Made by a program: the position numbers and the translations under genes. Under the pieces are notes generated by a model. That model had not been told where the DNA came from, searched no databases, and worked only from the letters and a program-made list of their open reading frames with translations. Shown here one piece after another: positions 7,607 to 15,115 of a DNA stretch of 64,000 nucleotides (the stretch's first letter is position 1; the number at the start of each line of letters is the position of its first letter). The stretch is taken from contig CAVGBO010000013.1 of NCBI GenBank assembly GCA_963627465.1, positions 1 through 64,000 on the forward strand, written 5' to 3'. Source of the DNA: CAKUFA01 sp963627465 (lineage in GTDB: Bacteria; Bacillota; Clostridia; Christensenellales; Aristaeellaceae).

Positions 7607-8713
7607 ATGGCAAGAATACGAAACCACAACAGTCGTTCTGGTCGAGGGTCAGGCGCCTCCGGTGCCAGCTGGATCAGCTATTCCGACATGATGGCTTCCC
7701 TGCTGCTGGTGTTCGTGCTGATCATTTGCGTCAGTCTGTATCAGTACTTCACCATGCTGGAAACCAAGACCAATGAATTACAGGAGAAGGAAACCCAGCT
7801 GGCCGTCCAGCAGACCACGCTGGATCAGCAGGCCGCTACCATGTCTGCCCAGCAGACCGAGTTGGACGAGCAGAAAGCGGCACTGGATACGGCTAATGCT
7901 TCCCTTGCCGAACGGGAAGAAGAGCTTTCCACCCTGCAGACCCAGCTGTCTCAGCAACAGACGGAGCTGGATACAGCCACTCAGCAGTTGGCTGTGCAGC
8001 AGCAGACTTTGGCCCGGCAGCAGACGGATTTGGACACCGCCAATGCATCCCTGGCTGCAAGAGAGCAGGAGCTCACCACCCTGCAAAGCCAGTTGACCGC
8101 CCAGCAAGCCCAACTGGACACGGCCACCCAGCAGTTGGCACAGCAGCAGCAAGCCCTGACGGAACAGACAGCCAAAATCGATGACCTGGTGGGCGTGCGG
8201 AGCGATATCATCGCCACCCTGTCCTCTGCCTTGTCCTCTGCCAACCTGCGTGCCACAGTGGACACCACCACCGGCGACATTCAGCTGGACAGTGCGGTTT
8301 TCTTTGAAACAGGATCCTATAAAATCAAGGACGAAGGTCGTGCCCTGCTGGATGAATTTGTGCCCGTGTACTTGGGCGTGCTGCTGAAGAGCGAGTACAG
8401 CGATTATTTGGGCGAAATCATCATTGAAGGCCACACAGACTCTACCGGCAGCTACCTAAACAATTTGGAGCTGAGCCAGAACCGAGCTCTAGCCGTTGCC
8501 AAATACTGCTTGCAAATGACTTCCCTGACGGAAGAGCAGCGCACCCTGCTGCGGAAGATTCTGACCGCCACAGGCCGCAGCAATTCCTCCCCCGTGTACA
8601 ACGAGGACGGCACAGAAAATCTGGATGCCTCCCGCCGGGTGGAATTTAAGTTCAGCCTCCGTGATGCGGAAATGATTGAAGAAATGAATCGCCTGCTTTC
8701 AGGCCAAGAATAA
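7607..8713 (+). CDS. MotB/ZorB-like stator protein with coiled-coil arm and OmpA peptidoglycan-binding domain
   Basis: A 368-residue protein. The short cytoplasmic N-terminus is followed by WISYSDMMASLLLVF, the MotB/ZorB-type plug with Asp27 as the likely proton carrier, and one membrane helix to about residue 49. Residues 55-190 form an uninterrupted Gln/Leu-rich coiled coil that includes two 49-residue tandem units (93-141, 142-190). Residues 225-365 are an OmpA/MotB C-terminal domain, with IIIEGHTDSTGS near 271 and the SQNRALAVAKY helix near 290, which binds peptidoglycan. It should form the static, wall-anchored axle of a rotary unit with the preceding channel subunit. The long arm is unlike canonical ZorB or MotB. 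Confidence 0.88.
   Translation: MARIRNHNSRSGRGSGASGASWISYSDMMASLLLVFVLIICVSLYQYFTMLETKTNELQEKETQLAVQQTTLDQQAATMSAQQTELDEQKAALDTANASLAEREEELSTLQTQLSQQQTELDTATQQLAVQQQTLARQQTDLDTANASLAAREQELTTLQSQLTAQQAQLDTATQQLAQQQQALTEQTAKIDDLVGVRSDIIATLSSALSSANLRATVDTTTGDIQLDSAVFFETGSYKIKDEGRALLDEFVPVYLGVLLKSEYSDYLGEIIIEGHTDSTGSYLNNLELSQNRALAVAKYCLQMTSLTEEQRTLLRKILTATGRSNSSPVYNEDGTENLDASRRVEFKFSLRDAEMIEEMNRLLSGQE
7883..8176 (+). repeat. Tandem 147-bp coding repeats in the coiled-coil arm
   Basis: Two adjacent 147-bp units (7883-8029, 8030-8176) encode near-identical 49-residue segments, each beginning LDTANASLA and containing LDTATQQLA. The length equals seven heptads, so coiled-coil phase is kept. The DNA differs at many third positions, so the duplication is not recent. 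Confidence 0.85.
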
Positions 8714-8725
8714 GGAGTACAGCCC

Positions 8726-9205
8726 ATGAAGTATGTTGCGATTTTTCTGGTCATTGTCACCCTGGTCTGCGGTGCAGGCGTAGGCTGGCTGTACATGAAC
8801 ACCAACGTGACGGTGGAAGCCATCGGCGTGGTAGCGGTGGAAGCCTCCACTCAAGAGGAATACTTTGCCACCCTGCGAGATCAGCTGGAAACAGGCTGCG
8901 TAGAGGGAACCCAATTCAGTCAAGCCACCTTGGGCACATCCGACCAGTACCAGTTTTACACCTACACCGTGCGCCTGAAGAACAGCTGCTTTATCACCGC
9001 TGACATGGTGGAGGTGCAGGTCACCCCCATGGAGGGGGATGTGATGCAGATCGGCACGGAAACAGCCCTTGCCCTGCCTGCCCAGTCCACCGGGGATATT
9101 CAGGCTACCATCCTCACGGATGCCAGCATGCATTCTGTCCGTGAGATCACCATCACCTATTACATGTGGGGTCTCCCCTTCTCCCTGAAAACCACGGCAA
9201 GGTAA
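8726..9205 (+). CDS. Small membrane-anchored protein of the motor operon, unknown function
   Basis: A 159-residue protein that I do not recognise as a named family. One N-terminal membrane helix (about residues 3-22, YVAIFLVIVTLVCGAGVGWL) is followed by an extracytoplasmic domain of about 130 residues, rich in beta-type segments. Two cysteines, near residues 57 and 86, could form a disulfide. It starts 12 bp after the stator gene with AAGGAG before its ATG, and a terminator follows, so it is the third and last gene of the operon. A role as accessory or output component of the motor is inferred from position only. Confidence 0.8.
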   Translation: MKYVAIFLVIVTLVCGAGVGWLYMNTNVTVEAIGVVAVEASTQEEYFATLRDQLETGCVEGTQFSQATLGTSDQYQFYTYTVRLKNSCFITADMVEVQVTPMEGDVMQIGTETALALPAQSTGDIQATILTDASMHSVREITITYYMWGLPFSLKTTAR

Positions 9206-9265
9206 GGTGGAAAGCTGCGGAAGGGCGTTCTTTTCAAACTCCCATCCTACCCTAAAAACAACGAT

Positions 9266-9306
9266 AAGCTATGGTTGAGCGTATCTGCTCCTCCATAGCT
9301 TTTTTC
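9266..9306 (+). terminator. Terminator of the motor operon
   Basis: A 9-bp stem (AAGCTATGG at 9266-9274 with CCATAGCTT at 9293-9301) is followed by a run of T. The 302-bp gap from 9206 to 9507 holds this terminator, then the promoter and operators of the next operon. Confidence 0.85.
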
Positions 9307-9376
9307 GTGCAGATAGGATATTCATTGGTTTGCTCTCATACCGCCAGAAATCCCGCTTTTTATTTTCACAAAGATA

Positions 9377-9405
9377 TTGACACACAACTCATCCTATGGT
9401 TTAAT
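9377..9405 (+). promoter_or_regulatory. Promoter of the regulator-potABCD operon
   Basis: TTGACA (9377-9382) and TTTAAT (9400-9405) are separated by 17 bp. Predicted transcription starts near 9412, just before two operator-like inverted repeats. Confidence 0.8.
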
Positions 9406-9420
9406 GTATGTCGTTTGCTG

Positions 9421-9472
9421 GTTTACTTTTGCTAAACTTGCAACATTGACCGGCGGTTTAACAAAACTAAAC
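9421..9472. promoter_or_regulatory. Twin operators GTTTA-N7-TAAAC
   Basis: Two inverted repeats of identical form, GTTTA-N7-TAAAC, occur at 9421-9437 and 9456-9472. Their centres are 35 bp apart, and both lie between the predicted transcription start and the regulator ATG. The 7-bp spacers differ in sequence while the arms are identical, as expected for a dimeric helix-turn-helix repressor site. They are the likely autoregulatory target of the XRE-cupin protein encoded next. Confidence 0.7.
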
Positions 9473-9507
9473 CGTATGACCCTGATCTTACGAAAGGGGA
9501 AACCTTC

Positions 9508-10050
9508 ATGGATATTGGTGAGAAGCTGCGGCAGCTTCGGCTGCAGCGAGGGCTGACACAGGAAGAACTGGCGGATCGATGCGAGCTGAGCAAGGGGTTC
9601 ATTTCCCAGGTGGAGCGCAATTTAGCCTCTCCATCCATTGCCACGCTGATGGATATGCTGGAGTGCCTCGGTTCTTCCCTGCAGGCTTTTTTCTCTGAAA
9701 AGGCCACGGAAAAAACCGTTTTTGCCCCACAGGATATGTTCGTCAAAGAGGACGAAGAAACCCTGATGGGCTCTATTACTTGGCTCATTCCCGACGCCCA
9801 GAAGAATGAGATGGAACCCATTCTTGTGGAAATCGGCCCCGGCGGGCAAACCAGTCCTATGCCCCCCAGCGAGGGGGAAGAATTCGGCTACGTGCTTTCC
9901 GGCAGCATCCTGCTCTGCGTAGGCGAAAAGAAAACCCGGGTGAAGACCGGCAGCAGCTTTTGCCTGCATCCCCGGGAAAGCCATTACTTGTCCAATCCCG
10001 GCAAAACCCGTGCCAAGGTTTTGTGGGTTTCCACGCCACCCAGCTTTTAA
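9508..10050 (+). CDS. XRE-family transcriptional regulator with C-terminal cupin (PuuR-type)
   Basis: A 180-residue protein. Residues 1-60 are an XRE helix-turn-helix, with LTQEELADRCELSKGFISQV carrying the recognition helix. Residues 100-178 form a cupin sensor with the G-E-E-F-G-Y and HPRESHYLSNP strands. This architecture is typical of PuuR-like regulators that sense polyamines or amino-acid derivatives. It is the first gene of the potABCD operon: 37 bp separate its stop from the potA start, and two palindromic operators lie in its own leader. It is most likely a polyamine-responsive repressor of the operon, including itself. The ligand is inferred from context. AAAGGGG precedes the ATG. 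Confidence 0.9.
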   Translation: MDIGEKLRQLRLQRGLTQEELADRCELSKGFISQVERNLASPSIATLMDMLECLGSSLQAFFSEKATEKTVFAPQDMFVKEDEETLMGSITWLIPDAQKNEMEPILVEIGPGGQTSPMPPSEGEEFGYVLSGSILLCVGEKKTRVKTGSSFCLHPRESHYLSNPGKTRAKVLWVSTPPSF

Positions 10051-10087
10051 GGGGCACTGAATGAAATCATCAGGGAGGAACACATAC

Positions 10088-11149
10088 ATGGTGGAGAATG
10101 AACGGCTGATCGAGCTGAAGGGGATTTCCAAGGAGTTCGACGGCGTCACGGTACTGGATAATATCAATCTGTACATCCGCAAAAAGGAATTTGTTACCTT
10201 GCTGGGTCCTTCCGGCTGCGGCAAGACCACGACCCTGCGGATTATTGGCGGCTTTGAGACGCCGTCCTCCGGTCAGCTGCTGTTTGAAGGCAAGGATATT
10301 GCCCACCTGCCGCCTTACAAGCGGCAGGTCAATACCGTTTTCCAGAAGTACGCACTTTTCCCGCACCTGAATGTTTTCGACAACATCGCCTTTGGCCTGA
10401 AGCTGAAAAAGATGCCCAAGGATGAGATTGCCAAAAAGGTAGACGCCATGCTAGAGCTGGTAAACCTGCGCGGCTATGGCAAGCGGCATGTGGATGCCCT
10501 TTCCGGCGGTCAGCAGCAGCGTGTGGCCATTGCCCGGGCACTGGTCAACGAGCCTCAGGTGCTGCTGCTGGACGAGCCTCTGGGCGCACTGGATCTGAAG
10601 CTGCGCAAGGAAATGCAGCTGGAGCTGAAGAACATGCAGCAGCGGCTTGGCATCACCTTCCTATATGTGACCCACGACCAGGAGGAAGCCCTGACCATGA
10701 GCGACACGGTGGTGGTGATGCACGACGGTCACATTCAGCAGATCGGCGACCCCAAGCGGATCTACGACGAACCTGTCAACGCCTTCGTGGCAGACTTCAT
10801 CGGGGAAAGCAACATCCTGCACGGCACCATGCTTCATGACGAGCTTGTCTCCTTTGCGGATCATGATTTCCCCTGCGTGGACTTCGGCTTTGGTGAGAAC
10901 GTGCCCGTGGACGTGGTTATCCGCCCGGAGGACATCATGATCGTGGGCGAAGACGTGGGACAGATGGTGGGTACCATCACCAGCGTGCTGTTCAAGGGCG
11001 TCCATTACGAAATGATGATTGATACGGGTGCCTTCACCTTTAAGGTGCATTCCACCTCCATGCAGCCGCAGGGCAGCCGGGTTGGACTGAACATTGTTCC
11101 CTTTAATATTCACATCATGAAGCCAATGGAGGATGCCGCCCATGTATGA
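10088..11149 (+). CDS. potA: Spermidine/putrescine ABC transporter ATP-binding protein
   Basis: A 353-residue ATPase. The start is placed at MVENERL because GGAGG lies 9 bases upstream; an in-frame ATG at 10061 is possible. Walker A GPSGCGKTT, the signature LSGGQQQRVAIARAL, Walker B VLLLDEPLGALD and the H-loop THDQEEA are all present. A C-terminal TOBE-type domain with VVIRPEDIMIVGED is typical of PotA/MalK-type importers. It energises polyamine uptake through PotB and PotC. The ATPase and its order in the operon (A-B-C-D) match potABCD of other bacteria. Confidence 0.93.
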   Translation: MVENERLIELKGISKEFDGVTVLDNINLYIRKKEFVTLLGPSGCGKTTTLRIIGGFETPSSGQLLFEGKDIAHLPPYKRQVNTVFQKYALFPHLNVFDNIAFGLKLKKMPKDEIAKKVDAMLELVNLRGYGKRHVDALSGGQQQRVAIARALVNEPQVLLLDEPLGALDLKLRKEMQLELKNMQQRLGITFLYVTHDQEEALTMSDTVVVMHDGHIQQIGDPKRIYDEPVNAFVADFIGESNILHGTMLHDELVSFADHDFPCVDFGFGENVPVDVVIRPEDIMIVGEDVGQMVGTITSVLFKGVHYEMMIDTGAFTFKVHSTSMQPQGSRVGLNIVPFNIHIMKPMEDAAHV

Positions 11150-12128
11150 CATGACACTGCCCTGGTGGGCATGGGCATTGATGGGCATCGGGCTGGCCTT
11201 TTTCGCCGCCATGGTCGCCATCTCCATCCGCCGGAACCGGGGCATTAAGCGGAGCCTGTTTGCCGCTCCCTACGCCTTGTGGATGCTGCTGTTCACCATT
11301 TTGCCGGTGATTCTCATCGCCTACTACGCCTTTACGGACACGAACGGTGCCTTTACCCTGGACAACTTCCGCAACTTCTGGGACAGCAACTACACCAAGA
11401 ATCAGCTTTATGCCTCCTTGGGACCGGAAGCTGCCCAGTATATGGTGCGGGGAACAGTCAACGTTGATACCCTTGTCTATTCCCTGTGGATGGCCTTCCT
11501 GTGCACAGTCATCAGCCTGATGCTCGGCTATCCTGCCGCCCTGTTCATGGCTGATCGGCACATGAAAATGGGTTCCACCATTGTGGTGCTGTTCATCATT
11601 CCCATGTGGATGAACTTCCTGCTGCGCACCATTGCATGGATGAGCTTGCTGGAAGATCAGGGGCTGATCAACACCCTGCTCCGTGCCATGGGCTTTGACG
11701 GGGTGCAGCTGATGTACAACTCCGGCGCCGTGCTGCTGGGCATGGTCTACAACTACCTGCCCTTCATGGTGTTCCCCATTTACACCAGCCTGAGCAAGCT
11801 GGATCCCCGGCTGGGCGAAGCCGCTCAGGATCTGGGCTGCAACGATTGGCACACCTTCACCCGAGTCACGGCACCTTTGAGCCTGCCCGGTGTTATCAGC
11901 GGCATTACCATGGTGTTCATGCCCTCCGTTACCACCTTCTTTATTCCCCGGGTGCTGGGCGGCGGCAACACCATGATGTTCGGCGACCTGATTGAATCAA
12001 AGTTCCTCACGGAGGGCAACTGGAACGTAGGCAGTGCCCTCAGCCTGATCATGATGGTGCTGATCCTCATCAGCCTGTCCATTCTGCGCAAAGCTGATCC
12101 TAAGGGTGAAGGAGGCGGGATCGTATGA
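11142..12128 (+). CDS. potB: Spermidine/putrescine ABC transporter permease
   Basis: A 328-residue inner-membrane permease with six or seven hydrophobic helices. The EAA-type cytoplasmic loop EAAQDLGCNDWHTFTRVTAPL sits near residue 230. The start is ATGTATGAC at 11142, overlapping the potA stop by 8 bp, because ATGGAGG lies 9 bases upstream; an earlier ATG at 11133 directly abuts that site. The protein carries an extra N-terminal hydrophobic helix before the usual PotB start (SLFAAPYALWMLLF). It pairs with PotC. Confidence 0.92.
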   Translation: MYDMTLPWWAWALMGIGLAFFAAMVAISIRRNRGIKRSLFAAPYALWMLLFTILPVILIAYYAFTDTNGAFTLDNFRNFWDSNYTKNQLYASLGPEAAQYMVRGTVNVDTLVYSLWMAFLCTVISLMLGYPAALFMADRHMKMGSTIVVLFIIPMWMNFLLRTIAWMSLLEDQGLINTLLRAMGFDGVQLMYNSGAVLLGMVYNYLPFMVFPIYTSLSKLDPRLGEAAQDLGCNDWHTFTRVTAPLSLPGVISGITMVFMPSVTTFFIPRVLGGGNTMMFGDLIESKFLTEGNWNVGSALSLIMMVLILISLSILRKADPKGEGGGIV

Positions 12129-12892
12129 AGAAATTCCTCAAGCGGTTCTACTTGGGCGTCATCCTGGTCTTCCTGTACATTCCCATTGTGGTGATGATTG
12201 TCCAATCCTTCAATGCAGGCAAAAGCCGTGCCAAGTGGGAAGGTTTCTCCCTGCGCTGGTATGCGGAGCTTTTCCAGGATTCCTCCATCCTTGGTGCCCT
12301 GCAAGTGACGCTGACGGTGGCCGTGCTGGCCATGATCATCTCCACTGTGCTGGGCACCTTGGCCGCTATCGGCATTTACAGCATGAAGAAGCGTCCCCAG
12401 TCCCTGATGATGACCATGACCAACCTGCCCAACACCATGCCGGACATTGTTACCGGCATTTCCCTGATGCTGCTGTTCATCTTCACCAAGGTGGAACGGG
12501 GGTATCTCACCATGCTGCTGGCGCATGTTACCTTTGACACCCCGTACGTGATTCTCTCCGTCATGCCCAAGCTGAAGCAGATGAATAAGCACACCTACGA
12601 GGCAGCGTTGGATCTGGGTGCCACACCCGGTTATGCCCTGACCCATGTGCTGATTCCCGAATGCAAGCAGGGCATTATTACCGGTGCTATGCTGGCCTTC
12701 ACCCTGTCGTTGGACGATTTCACCATCAGCTACTTTACCACCAGCCCCTTGGTGCAGAATCTGTCCACCCTGATTTATTCCGCTGCCCGGAAGGGCATTA
12801 AGCCCTCCATGAACGCCCTGAGTGCGCTCATGTTCCTGTGTCTGCTGGTGCTGCTGTTGATTGTCAACCGCCGCACTGCTGAAAAAAATTAA
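12125..12892 (+). CDS. potC: Spermidine/putrescine ABC transporter permease
   Basis: A 255-residue permease with six predicted helices and the EAA loop EAALDLGATPGYALTHVLIP near residue 160. LSLDDFTISYF is a PotC-typical segment. It overlaps potB by 4 bp (ATGA) and is followed 27 bp later by the first potD. It forms the translocation pore with PotB. Confidence 0.93.
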   Translation: MKKFLKRFYLGVILVFLYIPIVVMIVQSFNAGKSRAKWEGFSLRWYAELFQDSSILGALQVTLTVAVLAMIISTVLGTLAAIGIYSMKKRPQSLMMTMTNLPNTMPDIVTGISLMLLFIFTKVERGYLTMLLAHVTFDTPYVILSVMPKLKQMNKHTYEAALDLGATPGYALTHVLIPECKQGIITGAMLAFTLSLDDFTISYFTTSPLVQNLSTLIYSAARKGIKPSMNALSALMFLCLLVLLLIVNRRTAEKN

Positions 12893-12919
12893 AAAATCTG
12901 CAATCACGGAGGTATGCAC

Positions 12920-13957
12920 ATGAAGAAGTTCCTTGCCCTGCTGCTGGCCTTGCTGGTCATTGTTCCTTCCTTTGCCGCTGCTGAAGAAGTAGTCAACGTC
13001 TTCAACTGGGAAGACTACATCGACGAAGCCGTTATCAAGCAATTTGAAGAAGAGACCGGCATCAAGGTGAACTACATCTGCTTCACCACCAACGAAGACT
13101 TGATTCTCCAAATGGAAGCCAATCCCGGCTCCTTTGACCTGTGCTTCCCCTCCGAATACATTGTGGAACGGCTGATGCAGAACGACATGCTGGCCGAGAT
13201 CAATTATGACAATGTGCCCAACATGGAGTACATTCTGGATAGCCTGAAGAATCCCACCTATGACGCCAACAACGCCCACTCCGTTCCTTACATGTGGGGC
13301 ACCACCGGTCTGGTATACAACAAGACCATGGTGGAAGAAGAGCCTGATTCCTGGACCGTGCTGTGGGATGAACGGTACAAGGGCAACGTAATCATGCTGG
13401 ACTCCATTCGCAACACCATGGGCTTGACCCTGCGGATGCTGGGCAGCAACATGTCCACCACGGATATTACCGCACTGGAAGCCGCTAAGGAGAAGCTCAT
13501 TGAGCAGAAGCAGGCCGGCATGGTGAAGGCTTACCAGGTGGATCAGACCAAGGACATGATGATTCAGGGCGAAGCCGCCTTGGCCGTTATGTGGTCCGGG
13601 GACGCCCAGTATGCTATCTCCATGAATCCTGACCTTGCTTATGTGATCCCCAAAGAAGGCAGTAATGTGTGGGTGGACTGCATGGTCATCCCCAAGACAG
13701 CCGCCAACAAGGAAAATGCCGAGAAGTTCATCAACTTCCTGTGCCGCCCCGATATTGCCAAGCAGAACTGCGAATACATCATGTATTCTTCCCCCAATGC
13801 TGCCGCCATTGAGCTGATGGGCGAAGATTACGCCAACAACAACGTGATGAATCCCTCGGATGACGCTGTTGCCCGGTGCGAAACCATTCATGACCTGGAT
13901 TCTGCTTATCTGGCCATTTACAACGCCCTGTGGAATGATGTAAAGAACGCCAAGTAA
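12920..13957 (+). CDS. potD: Polyamine-binding protein PotD, first copy
   Basis: A 345-residue secreted substrate-binding protein. The start is set at 12920 because GGAGG ends just before an earlier ATG at 12914 and is well spaced from this one. Residues 1-22 are a signal peptide (MKKFLALLLALLVIVPSFAA-type, no lipobox Cys). The mature start VVNVFNWEDYIDE, CFPSEYIVERL, MWGTTGLVYN and the NPDLAYVIPKEGSNVWVDC region match PotD/PotF-type binding proteins. Lack of a lipobox is unusual for a Gram-positive binding protein, and how it is retained is unclear. A close paralog follows directly. Confidence 0.92.
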   Translation: MKKFLALLLALLVIVPSFAAAEEVVNVFNWEDYIDEAVIKQFEEETGIKVNYICFTTNEDLILQMEANPGSFDLCFPSEYIVERLMQNDMLAEINYDNVPNMEYILDSLKNPTYDANNAHSVPYMWGTTGLVYNKTMVEEEPDSWTVLWDERYKGNVIMLDSIRNTMGLTLRMLGSNMSTTDITALEAAKEKLIEQKQAGMVKAYQVDQTKDMMIQGEAALAVMWSGDAQYAISMNPDLAYVIPKEGSNVWVDCMVIPKTAANKENAEKFINFLCRPDIAKQNCEYIMYSSPNAAAIELMGEDYANNNVMNPSDDAVARCETIHDLDSAYLAIYNALWNDVKNAK

Positions 13958-13988
13958 AACCGTCAACATCGAAGAAGGAGGATGTCCC

Positions 13989-15026
13989 ATGAAAAAAGTG
14001 ATTGCTCTGCTGCTGGCGCTGACCCTGTTCCTCCCTGTTTGCGCACTGGCTGATGAGGTGGTAAACGTCTTCAACTGGGTGGACTACATTGATGAAGACG
14101 TGATCAAGCAGTTCGAAGAGGAAACCGGCATTAAGGTCAACTACATGTGCTTCACCACCAATGAAGACATGATGGTGCAGGTGGAAGCCTCCCCCAGTGC
14201 CTTTGACGTATGCTTCCCCTCTGAGTACATTGTGGAACGGATGCTGGAAAAGGGTCTGCTGGCTGAGCTGAACTATGACAATATTCCCAATGCCAAGTAC
14301 CTGCTGGATAACCTGCGCAACCCCTCCTATGATGCAGACAATGCCCACTCCATGCCCTACATGTGGGGTACCGTCGGCATCCTGTACAACACCACCATGG
14401 TAGACGAAACCGTGGACTCCTGGGGCATCCTGTGGGATGAAAAGTATACCAATAATGTCTTCATGCTGGACTCCATCCGTGACTCCATGGGCATCACCCT
14501 GCGCTACCTGGGCTATTCCATGAACACCCGGGATATTCTGGCACTGGAAGCCGCCAAGGACAAGCTGATCGAGCAAAAGCAGGCCGGCATTGTGAAGGCC
14601 TATCAGGTGGATGAAACCAAGGACAAGATGGTCATGAATGAAGCTGCCCTTGCCGTCATGTGGTCCGGCGATGCCCAGTACGCCATTGACCTGAACTCCG
14701 ATTTGGCCTATGCCATTCCCAAGGAAGGCAGCAATGTGTGGGTGGACTGCATGGTCATCCCCAAGGATGCAAAGAATAAGGAAAATGCGGAAAAGTTCAT
14801 CGACTTCCTGTGCCGCCCTGACATTGCACAGAAGAACTGCGAAGCCATCTGGTATTCTTCCCCCAACAGCGGTGCTATTGAGCTGATGGGTGAAGAGTAC
14901 ACCTCCAATCCCGTCATGAATCCTGCTGCCGAAGATCTTGCCAACTGCGAGTACTTCAATGACATTGACAGTTCCTTCCTTGCTGTGTACAACGCCCTGT
15001 GGGCAGAGGTTCGCAGCGCACGGTAA
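13989..15026 (+). CDS. potD: Polyamine-binding protein PotD, tandem second copy
   Basis: A 345-residue paralog of the preceding gene, of equal length and co-linear throughout. Both share DYIDE, VIKQFEEETGIKVNY, CFPSEYIVER and GSNVWVDCMVIPK. A signal peptide spans about residues 1-20. AAGGAGGATG precedes the ATG, and a strong terminator follows the stop. Differences cluster in the middle (for example GYSMNTRDI against GSNMSTTDI), which may alter ligand preference between putrescine and spermidine. The transporter apparently has two alternative binding proteins sharing one set of permeases. Confidence 0.92.
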   Translation: MKKVIALLLALTLFLPVCALADEVVNVFNWVDYIDEDVIKQFEEETGIKVNYMCFTTNEDMMVQVEASPSAFDVCFPSEYIVERMLEKGLLAELNYDNIPNAKYLLDNLRNPSYDADNAHSMPYMWGTVGILYNTTMVDETVDSWGILWDEKYTNNVFMLDSIRDSMGITLRYLGYSMNTRDILALEAAKDKLIEQKQAGIVKAYQVDETKDKMVMNEAALAVMWSGDAQYAIDLNSDLAYAIPKEGSNVWVDCMVIPKDAKNKENAEKFIDFLCRPDIAQKNCEAIWYSSPNSGAIELMGEEYTSNPVMNPAAEDLANCEYFNDIDSSFLAVYNALWAEVRSAR

Positions 15027-15059
15027 ATCTCTTCTCTTTCAAAAAACCAAAACGTTAAA

Positions 15060-15101
15060 CGAGCGGCTCCTCACATTGCTGTCAGGAGCCGCTCGCTTTT
15101 T
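15060..15101. terminator. Bidirectional terminator between potD and pstS
   Basis: A 12-bp perfect stem (CGAGCGGCTCCT at 15060-15071 with AGGAGCCGCTCG at 15084-15095) has CTTTTTG on the plus side. On the minus side TTTAACGTTTTGG follows the stem. It serves the convergent pot operon and pstS. Confidence 0.88.
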
Positions 15102-15115
15102 GTTGTGTCTTGTTT

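Noticed and set aside
6081..9205. A complete Zorya defence system
   Set aside because: The channel and stator proteins resemble ZorA/ZorB, but no ZorC, helicase-nuclease ZorD or ZorE gene follows. Neighbours are an oxidoreductase and polyamine transport.
11825..14074. A 749-codon open frame antisense to potB, potC and potD
   Set aside because: It overlaps three clear genes on the other strand; it is a by-product of GC-rich codon use, His/Gly-rich and without family motifs.
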